Of a stretch of 64,000 bases of DNA, positions 1 through 8,820 are shown piece after piece (within the stretch, counting starts at the first letter, position 1; each line of letters begins with the position of its first letter). Both the position numbers and the translations under genes were made by a program. Below the pieces are notes generated by a model. That model was given only the letters and a program-made list of their open reading frames with translations. It did not search any database and was not told where the DNA came from. The stretch is taken from NCBI RefSeq assembly GCF_013349995.1, contig NZ_JABVXF010000011.1, positions 55,196-119,195 on the forward strand, read 5' to 3'. This stretch comes from Pseudoalteromonas sp. 0303 (lineage in GTDB: Bacteria; Pseudomonadota; Gammaproteobacteria; Enterobacterales; Alteromonadaceae).

Positions 1-1500
1 AGCTAACTGACCATCTGGTGTTACAATCTGACCTTTGCTATTGAGTGATAATGGCTGACCGTTTTGATCTGTTAATAGCTCGCCGTCTTCATCGTACAAG
101 CGACCATCAGCACCACGTTTGACCTTTTTGCCGTTGTAATAAACTTGATTACCGTTTTCATCACGCAGCTCATTATTTTTATCCACGGTAAAACCTGAGT
201 TGCCGGTTATAGGTGTTAGTTTACGTTCTTCAACTTGAAAATCTGAAAGCGTAATAGCGCGACCGCTTGGTGTGACAATCTCTCCTTTGTCATTTAACCT
301 CAATGTTTGACCATCTTCGTCGGTGATTAACACACCTTCTGCATCGTATAAACGGCCATCATCACCAACAAACACTTTTTTACCTTTGTAGTAAACATGG
401 TTGCCATTCTTATCCAAAAGACCACCATCTAGTGCACGGTATAAGCCTTTATTTTCACCTGCAGCCTTTAACTGAACATCTTTAGTTACAAACCCTTTTG
501 CCGATGCTAATCGACCATCAGGTGTCACAATCTGACCTTTGCTATTGAGTGATAAAGGCTGACCATTTTGGTCTGTTATTAGTTCGCCATCTTCATCGTA
601 CAAACGACCATCAGTGCCACGAACAACCTTCTTGCCGTTGTAATAAACGTGCTTGCCGTTTTCATCTAACAGTTCATTGTTTCGCCCTATTTTTAATCCG
701 CTATTCTTCACCGGAGAAAATGTGGCCGCGTCTATGGCAAACTCGTCTAATGACGCTAACTGACCATCTGAAGTAACAATCTGACCTTTGCTATTGAGTG
801 ATAATGGCTGACCGTTTTTACCCTTTAACAGCGTCCCAGTTTCATCATACAAACGGCCATCAGCACCCCGAACAACCTTTTTGCCATTAAAGTAAACTTG
901 GTTACCATGCTTATCTAGTAGCTCGTTTTTCTTGCCTAATTTAAAGCCTTCATTTGCGTTAATCGCTTTAAAAGGGCTTGGCTTTTTTGCAAACCCTTTA
1001 ATAGATGCTAACTGACCATCTGGTGTTACAATCTGACCTTTGCTATTGAGTGATAATGGCTGACCGTTTTGATCTGTTAATAGCTCGCCGTCTTCATCGT
1101 ACAAGCGACCATCAGCGCCACGTTTGACCTTTTTACCGTTGTAATAAACTTGATTACCGTTTTCATCACGAAGCTCATTGTTCTTATCAAGAATGAAGCC
1201 GTTATTTTTAGTGAGTGGTATTAATGCTGTTTCATCAACGGTAAAACCTTCAATAGAAGCTAATTGGCCATTAGAGGAAATTATTTGACCTTTCTCATCA
1301 AGCGATAAAGGACGCCCCTTACTATCTGTGATCAAATCGCCATCTTCATCGTACAAACGACCATCAGCACCACGGATAACTTTTTTTCCATTGAAGTAGA
1401 CTTGGTTACCATTTTTATCGAGTAACTGATTTTCTTTGCCAACTTTAAACCCACGATTAGCAACGATAGGTTCTAGCTTACTCAGCACCCCTTCGACAAT
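1..1500 (-). repeat. Tandem 252-bp coding repeats inside dotG
   Basis: The same phrase recurs with gacc/ggcc anchors at about 9, 261, 513, 762, 1014 and 1266, giving periods of 252, 252, 249, 252 and 252 bp (84 or 83 codons). The copies at about 1-185 and 1007-1190 are almost identical in DNA with only a few differences, while others are more diverged, which suggests recent duplication or gene conversion. A degenerate continuation is visible towards 1500-1700. Confidence 0.9.
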
Positions 1501-3321
1501 ATTTCCATCCTCATCGACCACCAAACCATCATCTAGCAACGTCATTGATTGACCTGATGGCGATAATAGTAAATTCCCTTTCCCATCATATAAGCGCCCA
1601 TCTTTACCTTGGTAGACTTTACGACCGTTATAATAAATTTGTTCGTCTAGTGCGCTTAATACAGGTTTAAACCCATCTGAGCCTACAATTAGCTCACCTT
1701 CTGACGTTATGATCACCCCATCGGAAGTCGTTAAGATGCCTGATTCTGATATTGTTTGGCCGTTTTCATAGATGATTTGACCAAGTTCATTCAGGTAAAC
1801 TTCTAGACCAAGAAGATCCCTAATCACCACCTCTTGACTTGTCTTTAAGCCATATGCATCGAGTGAGTCTATTCGTTTGAATCGTCGTATATCTTGAAAC
1901 ACATCGGCACCATTGAATTGCAGTGATTGACCATCCTCTGTAGCTAAGTACCGATCTGCTGTATGCCATATGACTGATTCAGCTAATTGCAACAATTTGC
2001 CTTGGCGAGATATACGATGACCAAAACGATCAAATGCAATTTTTTGGCTATCTTTTAATGTACCAGTCAAAAATACTGGCTGATCTGCTGCAAAGCGGCC
2101 TGAGTTATTTATTGAGACTTGAGAACCGGAAGAGTTTACTACTGGGCCAATTTCAGAGTTAAGGACGTTATTTACACCTACTTTTACATTGTAATTTTGA
2201 TAGGTGATCTCTTGTCCATACGAGTCCACCAGCATATTTTGACTATTTACATATAGGTCACTGTCTGAAAATCGCTTTATATCGTTTAACTCATCTGTCA
2301 ACATACTGTCGTTATCGATAAGTATGCCGCCGTGAGATATTAGAACGCCTATTCGAGAAAACTTTTCTCCCGCACGGCCAGTTAACTTTCCATCATTTTG
2401 CTGGAATGCAGAGCGTTCTTCCCATTTTATGTTCTTCCCGTAGTAGTCATGCAGGCGGTTTTCCATATCCTTGAATACAGTACTTGAACCATTAAACACT
2501 GGCTTGGCATCAATCGTAGCAAGCTGCCTGTCTGTTGTAATATAGATATCGGTATCATGCACTTGAGACATGCCACCAGGGCGATGAGCTTTGTAACCAT
2601 TACCAAGTAAAATAACGCCTTCATGCGATAACATACGTCCCATTAACCGGATAATAGCGGTTACATCATTATAAAACTTACCATCTTTAGATAAGTGAAT
2701 TGATTGGCCGTCAGAGGTTTCAATTGGCATTCCTGATTGCGAGTGCAATACCACACCGGTGTCACTTGTTCTTATCTCTTCTCCATCCCATAGATATGGC
2801 TTACCGGTCTGGTCGATAATTGTGCCATCTGTTTGCACATACACATCAGATTGGCCCAATCGAAGCCCATCACTTTTGTTAATATTTGTTATACCAAGCT
2901 TTCTAAGCTCTTCAATTAAAGCCTCTCGCGCTGTCGCGTCAAACGTACAACCACACCCCTCAATGCTTGCAGCGTTTGTATCTGGCTTATCATGATATAA
3001 AACAGGCATTGCAGCGCCTGAGATATTCTTTGATGCTTTTTCGTAATTTTCTTTATTAAGGTCTTGAATACTCTGCTTATATAAATCAGATACTTGCGCA
3101 TCAACACTACTTGTTTTAGCTTTTCCATCAATACTGTCTAACATGATGGATTTCTTCTTACTTTCAGTATCTTCATCTGAAAAAATGAAGATGAACACAA
3201 GCACAAACAAAACCACTGATATACAAGCAACCATTAAAAATGCACGGTTATCAGGTGCTAAAAACTTCATATCAGGGTTATATTTTGGGATCTTACTCGC
3301 CACGTTCTTAATAAATGACAT
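1..3321 (-). CDS. dotG: DotG/IcmE (TraO)-like T4BSS core protein, 3' end outside window
   Basis: The frame is open from the ATG at 3321 to the window edge (1107 codons seen), so the C-terminus is missing. There is a short cytoplasmic N-terminus, one membrane segment at about residues 28-47, a Cys-rich spot (GCGC) near residue 120, then a long repetitive region. From about residue 600 the protein consists of 84-residue tandem units with motifs such as NGKKV, GADGRLYDEDGE and TPDGQLAS. Legionella DotG also has one N-terminal membrane helix, a long repeat region and a C-terminal VirB10-like domain that forms the outer channel. The order dotI-dotH-dotG matches icmL-icmK-icmE. The call rests on synteny and architecture; the VirB10 domain that would prove it is not visible. 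Confidence 0.72.
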   Translation of the reverse strand, partial: MSFIKNVASKIPKYNPDMKFLAPDNRAFLMVACISVVLFVLVFIFIFSDEDTESKKKSIMLDSIDGKAKTSSVDAQVSDLYKQSIQDLNKENYEKASKNISGAAMPVLYHDKPDTNAASIEGCGCTFDATAREALIEELRKLGITNINKSDGLRLGQSDVYVQTDGTIIDQTGKPYLWDGEEIRTSDTGVVLHSQSGMPIETSDGQSIHLSKDGKFYNDVTAIIRLMGRMLSHEGVILLGNGYKAHRPGGMSQVHDTDIYITTDRQLATIDAKPVFNGSSTVFKDMENRLHDYYGKNIKWEERSAFQQNDGKLTGRAGEKFSRIGVLISHGGILIDNDSMLTDELNDIKRFSDSDLYVNSQNMLVDSYGQEITYQNYNVKVGVNNVLNSEIGPVVNSSGSQVSINNSGRFAADQPVFLTGTLKDSQKIAFDRFGHRISRQGKLLQLAESVIWHTADRYLATEDGQSLQFNGADVFQDIRRFKRIDSLDAYGLKTSQEVVIRDLLGLEVYLNELGQIIYENGQTISESGILTTSDGVIITSEGELIVGSDGFKPVLSALDEQIYYNGRKVYQGKDGRLYDGKGNLLLSPSGQSMTLLDDGLVVDEDGNIVEGVLSKLEPIVANRGFKVGKENQLLDKNGNQVYFNGKKVIRGADGRLYDEDGDLITDSKGRPLSLDEKGQIISSNGQLASIEGFTVDETALIPLTKNNGFILDKNNELRDENGNQVYYNGKKVKRGADGRLYDEDGELLTDQNGQPLSLNSKGQIVTPDGQLASIKGFAKKPSPFKAINANEGFKLGKKNELLDKHGNQVYFNGKKVVRGADGRLYDETGTLLKGKNGQPLSLNSKGQIVTSDGQLASLDEFAIDAATFSPVKNSGLKIGRNNELLDENGKHVYYNGKKVVRGTDGRLYDEDGELITDQNGQPLSLNSKGQIVTPDGRLASAKGFVTKDVQLKAAGENKGLYRALDGGLLDKNGNHVYYKGKKVFVGDDGRLYDAEGVLITDEDGQTLRLNDKGEIVTPSGRAITLSDFQVEERKLTPITGNSGFTVDKNNELRDENGNQVYYNGKKVKRGADGRLYDEDGELLTDQNGQPLSLNSKGQIVTPDGQLA

Positions 3322-3323
3322 CG

Positions 3324-4232
3324 TTATTCTCCACTCACATTTATCTGATATTCAATTCCATTGTCATCACTCATAACTAGAACAGGCCATGCATCAACTT
3401 CATAGGTGGAGTAACCATTTGGACCTGGATAAACTGAGTTAGCTGCAGGGTTTATTGGGTATAACTTTGTTTTTAAATAGAGCTGATTATCCGCACCTTT
3501 CCATACAACGACTTGCGGATTTGAAGATTCCATTTTAATAAAATCATCTGGTGCAACACCAAACATCAACTCCTTCATCACCTTGTCGTTGCGGATTTCT
3601 GTGGTTCTTGTGACTCTTGGTAATACTCGGCCATTTGGCCCTACTTCAGTGATTTGCAAGATTGGCTGTGGATGATATTTTTCTTTCGTATTTTCAACAC
3701 GAATAGTGAGTGAAAGTGCTTTGTCTTTTAAAAGCAACGTTATGTTGGATGAACCTACACGTTCAAGAGCCGTCAAACGAAAGATATTCTTATATGTGTG
3801 GGCTTCGATAGCTTCAGTGGTAAATAGTAAATTATTACCACTACTAGCAACGACAATGGGCCATGGCTCACCTGTTTGATCAATGACATTAACAAGTGTT
3901 TCATGACCTGGCGTAGTGTAAATCACTGGCGCTTTTGCACTTGGGTCTGTAGAGACAGTTACAACACCCTTAATCATGGTTGCTTTAGAGTTGTTGTAAA
4001 TTGCGTCTCGCTCTCTTTTCTTGAGCTCAATCGCCTTTTTAATAACACTGGCATCTAAACCCATTCGCTTTAAAAGTAAGGAGTCTCTGGCGATTTTGGT
4101 CAGTTGCTCATCGGTTAATCTGTCAACTTCTGAGCGGCCATCTAAACTGCGTTGCAAGTCTGGATGAACAAACACTTCTTCTTGTGCAAATGAATTAAGG
4201 GAAACTAATAAAAGAAAAATCGCACGCTTCAT
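3324..4232 (-). CDS. dotH: DotH/IcmK (TraN)-like T4BSS outer-membrane core protein
   Basis: A 302-aa protein with an N-terminal signal peptide (MKRAIFLLLVSLNSFA). The middle contains DQTGEPWPIVVAS, typical of the DotH/IcmK family, and the C-terminal half is a beta-rich domain ending YEVDAWPVLVMSDDNG. In Dot/Icm systems DotH forms the periplasmic and outer-membrane ring with DotC, DotD and DotG. It starts next to the stop of dotI (shared base at 4232) and ends 2 bp before the dotG start, so the three are one operon. The protein is slightly shorter than Legionella DotH. Confidence 0.88.
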   Translation of the reverse strand: MKRAIFLLLVSLNSFAQEEVFVHPDLQRSLDGRSEVDRLTDEQLTKIARDSLLLKRMGLDASVIKKAIELKKRERDAIYNNSKATMIKGVVTVSTDPSAKAPVIYTTPGHETLVNVIDQTGEPWPIVVASSGNNLLFTTEAIEAHTYKNIFRLTALERVGSSNITLLLKDKALSLTIRVENTKEKYHPQPILQITEVGPNGRVLPRVTRTTEIRNDKVMKELMFGVAPDDFIKMESSNPQVVVWKGADNQLYLKTKLYPINPAANSVYPGPNGYSTYEVDAWPVLVMSDDNGIEYQINVSGE

Positions 4233-4894
4233 TATTGCTTCTCCCCGATAAGAATTCGCTGTATTTTAAGGCCATCAAGATTATCTTCTGTTCTAACAAC
4301 AAGAACTCGGACATTTAATCTGTTCGGCTTAAACGTTTTATTTCCTCCGCCGATAAATAAGTCGATATCAAACGCCAACTCATAAAAATATCTGCCATTA
4401 CCATTGCCAGCACTCAAAAATTTAGGGGCTTGTCTTATTTCAATCCACATCACTAAGTTGTCATTGGTGATTTTTTCTATCCAACCTTTATCAACCAATT
4501 CCTTTTGATACGCATTAAATCCTTCAACGGTGAATTTCGTCGACATTGCCAAGAAATGGTCTTGATAATCGGTAAATGAAATATGCATAGCTTCTTCAAC
4601 AGTCTTAGTTGTAAACCGGATAACGCGGCCTTGCGAATAGGGTTGGTCTATTGGTTCAATTTGAACAACACGCCCTTGATCATCCATTGCATAGCTAAGT
4701 GCTGTTGGTGGTCGATTTGTGACTACTGCAAACGAAATAACAACAATGACTAAAGCAATAATGAGCGCTAATAAAATAGAAGAAACAAAAATACCGAAGC
4801 GCTTAAGGTGTATATTTTCCTCAACAATTACATCTGATGAATGCGGGCATCCTTCAGTGTATATCCGCTTATAATTGGGTTTTAATTTCTCCAT
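4232..4894 (-). CDS. dotI: DotI/IcmL (TraM)-like inner-membrane T4BSS protein
   Basis: About 220 aa with a cytoplasmic N-terminus, one membrane helix (about residues 35-58) and a periplasmic NTF2-like domain. The segment DDQGRVVQIEPIDQPY and the following SFTDYQDHF and FTVEGFNAYQKEL are typical of DotI/IcmL. A longer reading to 4945 exists, but the ATG at 4894 lies one base after the upstream gene's TAA and has GGAG upstream, so it is preferred. DotI forms part of the inner-membrane complex of T4BSS. It is the second of two consecutive DotI-family genes. Confidence 0.88.
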   Translation of the reverse strand: MEKLKPNYKRIYTEGCPHSSDVIVEENIHLKRFGIFVSSILLALIIALVIVVISFAVVTNRPPTALSYAMDDQGRVVQIEPIDQPYSQGRVIRFTTKTVEEAMHISFTDYQDHFLAMSTKFTVEGFNAYQKELVDKGWIEKITNDNLVMWIEIRQAPKFLSAGNGNGRYFYELAFDIDLFIGGGNKTFKPNRLNVRVLVVRTEDNLDGLKIQRILIGEKQ

Positions 4895-4895
4895 A

Positions 4896-5555
4896 TTAGA
4901 ATGGCTCCAATGAGTAGATTTGCAGGCCGCGCTTACTTCTCCCACGGTCTACTTCAATAAGGTTAAAAAACAAATCTTCACTTTCGAATTGATCATCACC
5001 GGAAAGGTTCTCAATGCGGAGCATGATTTTTACTCGAACGTAGAAGTGATTAGCGCCATCCTGATATACCGAGAGGGCATTAATTTCACTTGAAGGGGAA
5101 AGTGCAGCAGTTACATTCAAAGACTCAGCTTTAACGCGTGTCAACAAACCACTTGCATTAAGAGTCAGTAGAAAGTCGTTATATGCTTCAGGAGTAAACA
5201 AAGGCTCAAGGGCCGTTAAATCTTTGTAGTATGTAGAAAAGAAAAAAGTCCGAATTTGTATAGCAGCATCAACCGCAAACCCATAAGCATTTTCATTTGT
5301 TACAGCAGGGTTAATTGACGGAACAACAACACTAGTTTCACCATCGGTGGCATAAAACCCAATATCGCCAATGTTGGGTTTTACAATCTCATTAACGGTC
5401 AGAATAACACAGCAAATTAGAGCAACTACACTAGGCACAATAACGCTGAACAATAAGAATATACGTTTCTTTGTTTGCAAAGAGTCATTGTAGATTTCGC
5501 TAATATCCTCTTTTGTAAAAACGTAAATTTCTTTTTCTATCCAACGCTTATCCAT
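4896..5555 (-). CDS. second DotI/IcmL-family protein
   Basis: 219 aa with the same layout as its downstream neighbour: soluble N-terminus, one membrane helix near residues 32-54, and a periplasmic domain with FYATDGETSVVVPSINP, FFSTYYKDL and LFTPEAYNDFLLTL, which line up with the DotI segments. Sequence identity to the neighbour is low, so it is an old paralogue. Legionella has DotI plus the short homologue DotJ, but this protein keeps the full periplasmic domain. It ends one base before the dotI start, so co-translation is likely. Confidence 0.8.
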   Translation of the reverse strand: MDKRWIEKEIYVFTKEDISEIYNDSLQTKKRIFLLFSVIVPSVVALICCVILTVNEIVKPNIGDIGFYATDGETSVVVPSINPAVTNENAYGFAVDAAIQIRTFFFSTYYKDLTALEPLFTPEAYNDFLLTLNASGLLTRVKAESLNVTAALSPSSEINALSVYQDGANHFYVRVKIMLRIENLSGDDQFESEDLFFNLIEVDRGRSKRGLQIYSLEPF

Positions 5556-5563
5556 GCTCGCCC

Positions 5564-5992
5564 TTATTTTTTATCAGAACGGTTTACGATAGTGATAGCC
5601 ATGCTTTTGAGTGCTATTACTAACGAATCAGCAATCACGACCATATGCATTGGATGTAAACTGTGAATAGAGTCATCATGAATAAATTCAAAAGGTATTC
5701 CTTTGTTTTTATTGGACAAATCAAATGACACCTTAGAGTTAAATGGAAAAATATCTTTGCATTCTTTAACCAGCTCTTTATGTGCTGTTTCAATTGAATT
5801 AGATTCAAAGTCCACATTCTCAAATGAAGCGCTGTTAATTGCGTCAATTATCGAGCTCAGCATTTGTACTTTTTCCATATCCTCAAGCGATATGAAATTT
5901 TCAGGGTACATAACATTTGTCACCAGTTTTTCATTATCAATAGAGTATGAAATCACCAGCTCGATTAATTCTTTTTTCTTAGTAAGGTCCAT
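5564..5992 (-). CDS. unknown protein, first gene of the dotI-dotH-dotG operon
   Basis: 142 aa, mostly hydrophilic and acidic, with no signal peptide or clear membrane helix. I do not recognise the family. The start at 5992 has a strong ribosome site (GAGG, five bases before ATG); a longer reading to 6022 lacks one. It ends 8 bp before the upstream-most DotI-family gene, so it heads this T4SS operon. It is divergent from the DsbC-like gene at 6081, with about 90 bp between them that must hold both promoters. A small cytoplasmic accessory or chaperone protein is possible, but that is only context. Confidence 0.7.
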   Translation of the reverse strand: MDLTKKKELIELVISYSIDNEKLVTNVMYPENFISLEDMEKVQMLSSIIDAINSASFENVDFESNSIETAHKELVKECKDIFPFNSKVSFDLSNKNKGIPFEFIHDDSIHSLHPMHMVVIADSLVIALKSMAITIVNRSDKK

Positions 5993-6080
5993 TTTTGCCT
6001 CATAGTTTTTGGTTTGATGCAATTAAACGTTCCGGCCATTTTGAAATCAAAGAAAAAGTGAATATTTCCAAAAATAGTTA

Positions 6081-7223
6081 ATGAAATTCCATTGCCATCC
6101 GGTGAACAATAAAAAAGAACTAAAAACGAGTGAAACGTTAATGCTGACACTGGATGAAATGATGAAATTAAAAAATAATCGACTTACTGCTTTAGCATCA
6201 TGCGCAGCGGTTGTGTTTTCTGCTGCTGTTATTTATGGACTTGTGAAGGATGATTTAAATAACCCTGTTGAGCTTAGCTTTAATAAAGGGGAGTTAGCAT
6301 ATCAGCATAACGACATCGCTAAAGCGTCCATGGCTGCTCAAGCAATGCTTTTAAATACATTTAAAACAGTACCAAAGTTTATAAGTGTTGATACTGGCCC
6401 TTCTCAAACATGGGTATTTCATGTGCAAATCGACGGCAAGGATAGGACATTTTTCTTACTACCTGATGGGCAAAACCTGATTGAGGGAAATCTCTTAACA
6501 AGCTCTAAGAATATACCGCCCCCAGAGATTCACCCTCAACATCAAGGCACTGCTACAGCATTGGATAGTCGTGAGCTAAAAAATGAATTTTTAGCGAAAG
6601 TCGGTAAATCAGTGGATAAATCTGAAAATGATGTCACGAACGAACCCGTTAAGCAGCCTAAAAATACTGAACAACAATTGCCTTTTAAATTGCCAGAACG
6701 CAATACTATTTTAACGAGCAAAGACAAAGCATTGTTTTTTGATAGAACTGAAGAGCTTGAATTTATAGAGGTCGGAAATAACGATGCACCAATGGTTTAT
6801 GTATATTTCGATTTTAATTGCCCTGGCTGTCAAATTGCGAAAAAAGCGCTTAATGAGTTCACTGAAAGCAACCAATTGCGAGTTCGATATATCCCTGTCG
6901 GTGTTATCCAGCAAGAGTCAGCAATCAAAGCTGCATATTCAATAATCCCTAAATCAAATAACGACCGAACAATATTGCTTGATTATTTTTCACAAAATAA
7001 AAGTGCTGATGAGTTGATCCAAAAAAAGGCCCCAAAAGATAGAGTCTTAAAGGCCCTTGCTTCTATCAGTGAGTCAAACAAAACATTCATGTTTACACCC
7101 AAAAAACTCACTCCCGTATTCACATTTAAACTAAATGGCGAAGTTGTCATCGCCAACTTAACAAGCAAAAACAGTATTAAAGATATGGTTGAGAGATTAA
7201 ATAAACAGGAAATGTCCCTTTAA
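6081..7223 (+). CDS. membrane-anchored DsbC/DsbG-like thiol-disulfide protein
   Basis: 380 aa. A Lys-rich N-terminus is followed by a hydrophobic segment (about residues 36-56), a linker region, and a thioredoxin fold whose active site is FDFNCPGC (Cys247 and Cys250), followed by AKKALNEF as in DsbC/DsbG. IncI plasmids encode TrbB, a DsbC-like isomerase needed for efficient transfer, and this gene sits beside core T4BSS genes in a comparable role. Expected site of action is the periplasm, folding Cys-containing transfer proteins. The start is uncertain: ATGs at 6081, 6141 and 6159 are in frame and none has a strong ribosome site. Confidence 0.82.
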   Translation: MKFHCHPVNNKKELKTSETLMLTLDEMMKLKNNRLTALASCAAVVFSAAVIYGLVKDDLNNPVELSFNKGELAYQHNDIAKASMAAQAMLLNTFKTVPKFISVDTGPSQTWVFHVQIDGKDRTFFLLPDGQNLIEGNLLTSSKNIPPPEIHPQHQGTATALDSRELKNEFLAKVGKSVDKSENDVTNEPVKQPKNTEQQLPFKLPERNTILTSKDKALFFDRTEELEFIEVGNNDAPMVYVYFDFNCPGCQIAKKALNEFTESNQLRVRYIPVGVIQQESAIKAAYSIIPKSNNDRTILLDYFSQNKSADELIQKKAPKDRVLKALASISESNKTFMFTPKKLTPVFTFKLNGEVVIANLTSKNSIKDMVERLNKQEMSL

Positions 7224-7311
7224 ATTCCCATTTCTGCAGGTTTTTTCGATAGAAGATGACGTTATGTGAATAATCGTTAAATAGGGTAAATGGTAGCCTT
7301 GGAATAAATGA

Positions 7312-8805
7312 ATGAAATATGTAAAAGCTGAGCCAAGCAATATATCAATTAAGCAAAGTGATTGGCAGCATACGTTTGAAAAGTACGCCCCTTTATTGAA
7401 TGAGATTCCAGCGGTTAAGCATGGGGTAACATCGATGGAAAGTGCGCAGAAGTGGTTAGAATGTGTAACTAAAACCCATTCAGACTCTTTAGTTGCGACT
7501 TGTATTAAGCAAGCAAGTGGCATCGGTGCGCGAGATGTAAGGGCATTAATAGCGTATGAGCAAGGTGAATACTACCCTGCTCTATCTGCCAATGAAATTT
7601 ACCAATCAAAACAGCTTAAGGCATTTCCTGCTAGCTTGACCCTAGCACGCAACGAAGAACCATTTATCATTAGTGCCGTAAGACAAGTTATGCAAGAAAG
7701 GCACAGCATTCAGCGGTCACAAGCAAATGAAGAACGCATGTTTGCCGGTAAAGAGCAACTGTGGTTGAAATCGCGTCCGTCAATGTATGGCGTTGTAAAT
7801 GATCAAGATGTGATTGTCGATATTCACATTAACCGAGGCAAAGACGTTACTCATTCAGATGAACTTAGGCTTCACTATCACACCTTAGTCGCTTGCTCAG
7901 TAGGGCTAGAGCCTAAATCACTGTTCCAAGTAAACATACAATTAGAGCCTGAGTTCAAAAAACAATTAGTGGGTATGGCTTCCATATCTCCTGTAGCTGA
8001 ACAGGCAGCGATAAACATACTTAAAGAAGCCATCATAAATAACGCTGATACAGTAGAGCTATCTACGCGAGTTATCCAGCAAAACCAAGAAACATTCGAT
8101 CAGCTCGCTCGAACAGGTCAAAGTCATTGGTCAAATATGATGTCAGGCCACATGATTGAGCAAACTGAAAGCCTAACTGAACTCCCCGTCGATTTAGCTA
8201 ACGAATATACCCAGATTAGTAAACAAATTGTTGTTGCAAAAAACCTTAAAGACAAAGCAGGTGAACTTGAAAGTGCAGCAAGAGAACAGATGCAAAACTT
8301 TGCTGCGGCAAATCAAATCAATGGCAACTTCAAGTTGCCTTATGACGCAACGACATTAAGAACAAGCACTAAATTCGACCTGCAAGGGTTGCATGACGTA
8401 CTGACTACACAATTCAACGTCGATAGCACATCTCTAAAAAAAGCGGCTATTGACGTAGATACATACATGCACCTTTTAGACAAGTCAGCAAAGAGCCACC
8501 AGCCTATTTCGCATGAACAACTGACAGCCGTCATTAAATACGATGGGTTTAATGAAGCAGGGATTAAAACTGCAGCAGAACAATACGGTATAGATTTAGA
8601 TGATTACTCAGAACAGCACATGAAGGTGTATATGTCAGGGCAAAGCCGTGGCGATATCTACAATGCTATGCAAGCTATCAAAAATGAAATTGGAATGTTT
8701 GCTGAGAACTTAACAGATGAATTAATTGAATCACCAAGCCTTGACGATGAACGTTTGAAGCAAAATCTTGCAAACACCGGTGTTTCTCACAGTATGGATT
8801 TTTAA
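7312..8805 (+). CDS. unknown 497-aa protein upstream of the giant polyvalent gene
   Basis: I do not recognise the family. The protein is soluble, without signal peptide or membrane helix, and the C-terminal half is helical with stretches suggesting coiled coil. No histidine triad of a HUH relaxase was seen, so a relaxase assignment is not supported. It ends 15 bp before the ATG of the 4677-aa gene, with AGGGG between them, so the two are probably co-transcribed. By position it may work with the primase/methylase/helicase on DNA entering the recipient, but nothing in the sequence proves this. Confidence 0.72.
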   Translation: MKYVKAEPSNISIKQSDWQHTFEKYAPLLNEIPAVKHGVTSMESAQKWLECVTKTHSDSLVATCIKQASGIGARDVRALIAYEQGEYYPALSANEIYQSKQLKAFPASLTLARNEEPFIISAVRQVMQERHSIQRSQANEERMFAGKEQLWLKSRPSMYGVVNDQDVIVDIHINRGKDVTHSDELRLHYHTLVACSVGLEPKSLFQVNIQLEPEFKKQLVGMASISPVAEQAAINILKEAIINNADTVELSTRVIQQNQETFDQLARTGQSHWSNMMSGHMIEQTESLTELPVDLANEYTQISKQIVVAKNLKDKAGELESAAREQMQNFAAANQINGNFKLPYDATTLRTSTKFDLQGLHDVLTTQFNVDSTSLKKAAIDVDTYMHLLDKSAKSHQPISHEQLTAVIKYDGFNEAGIKTAAEQYGIDLDDYSEQHMKVYMSGQSRGDIYNAMQAIKNEIGMFAENLTDELIESPSLDDERLKQNLANTGVSHSMDF

Positions 8806-8820
8806 AGGGGTAAAGACACA

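Noticed and set aside
1-1500. Regular repeats resembling a CRISPR array or satellite DNA
   Set aside because: The unit is 252 bp and lies in a continuous coding frame with protein-level conservation, so it is a coding repeat.
7312-8805. Relaxase for the conjugative system
   Set aside because: No HUH histidine cluster or catalytic Tyr arrangement was recognisable.
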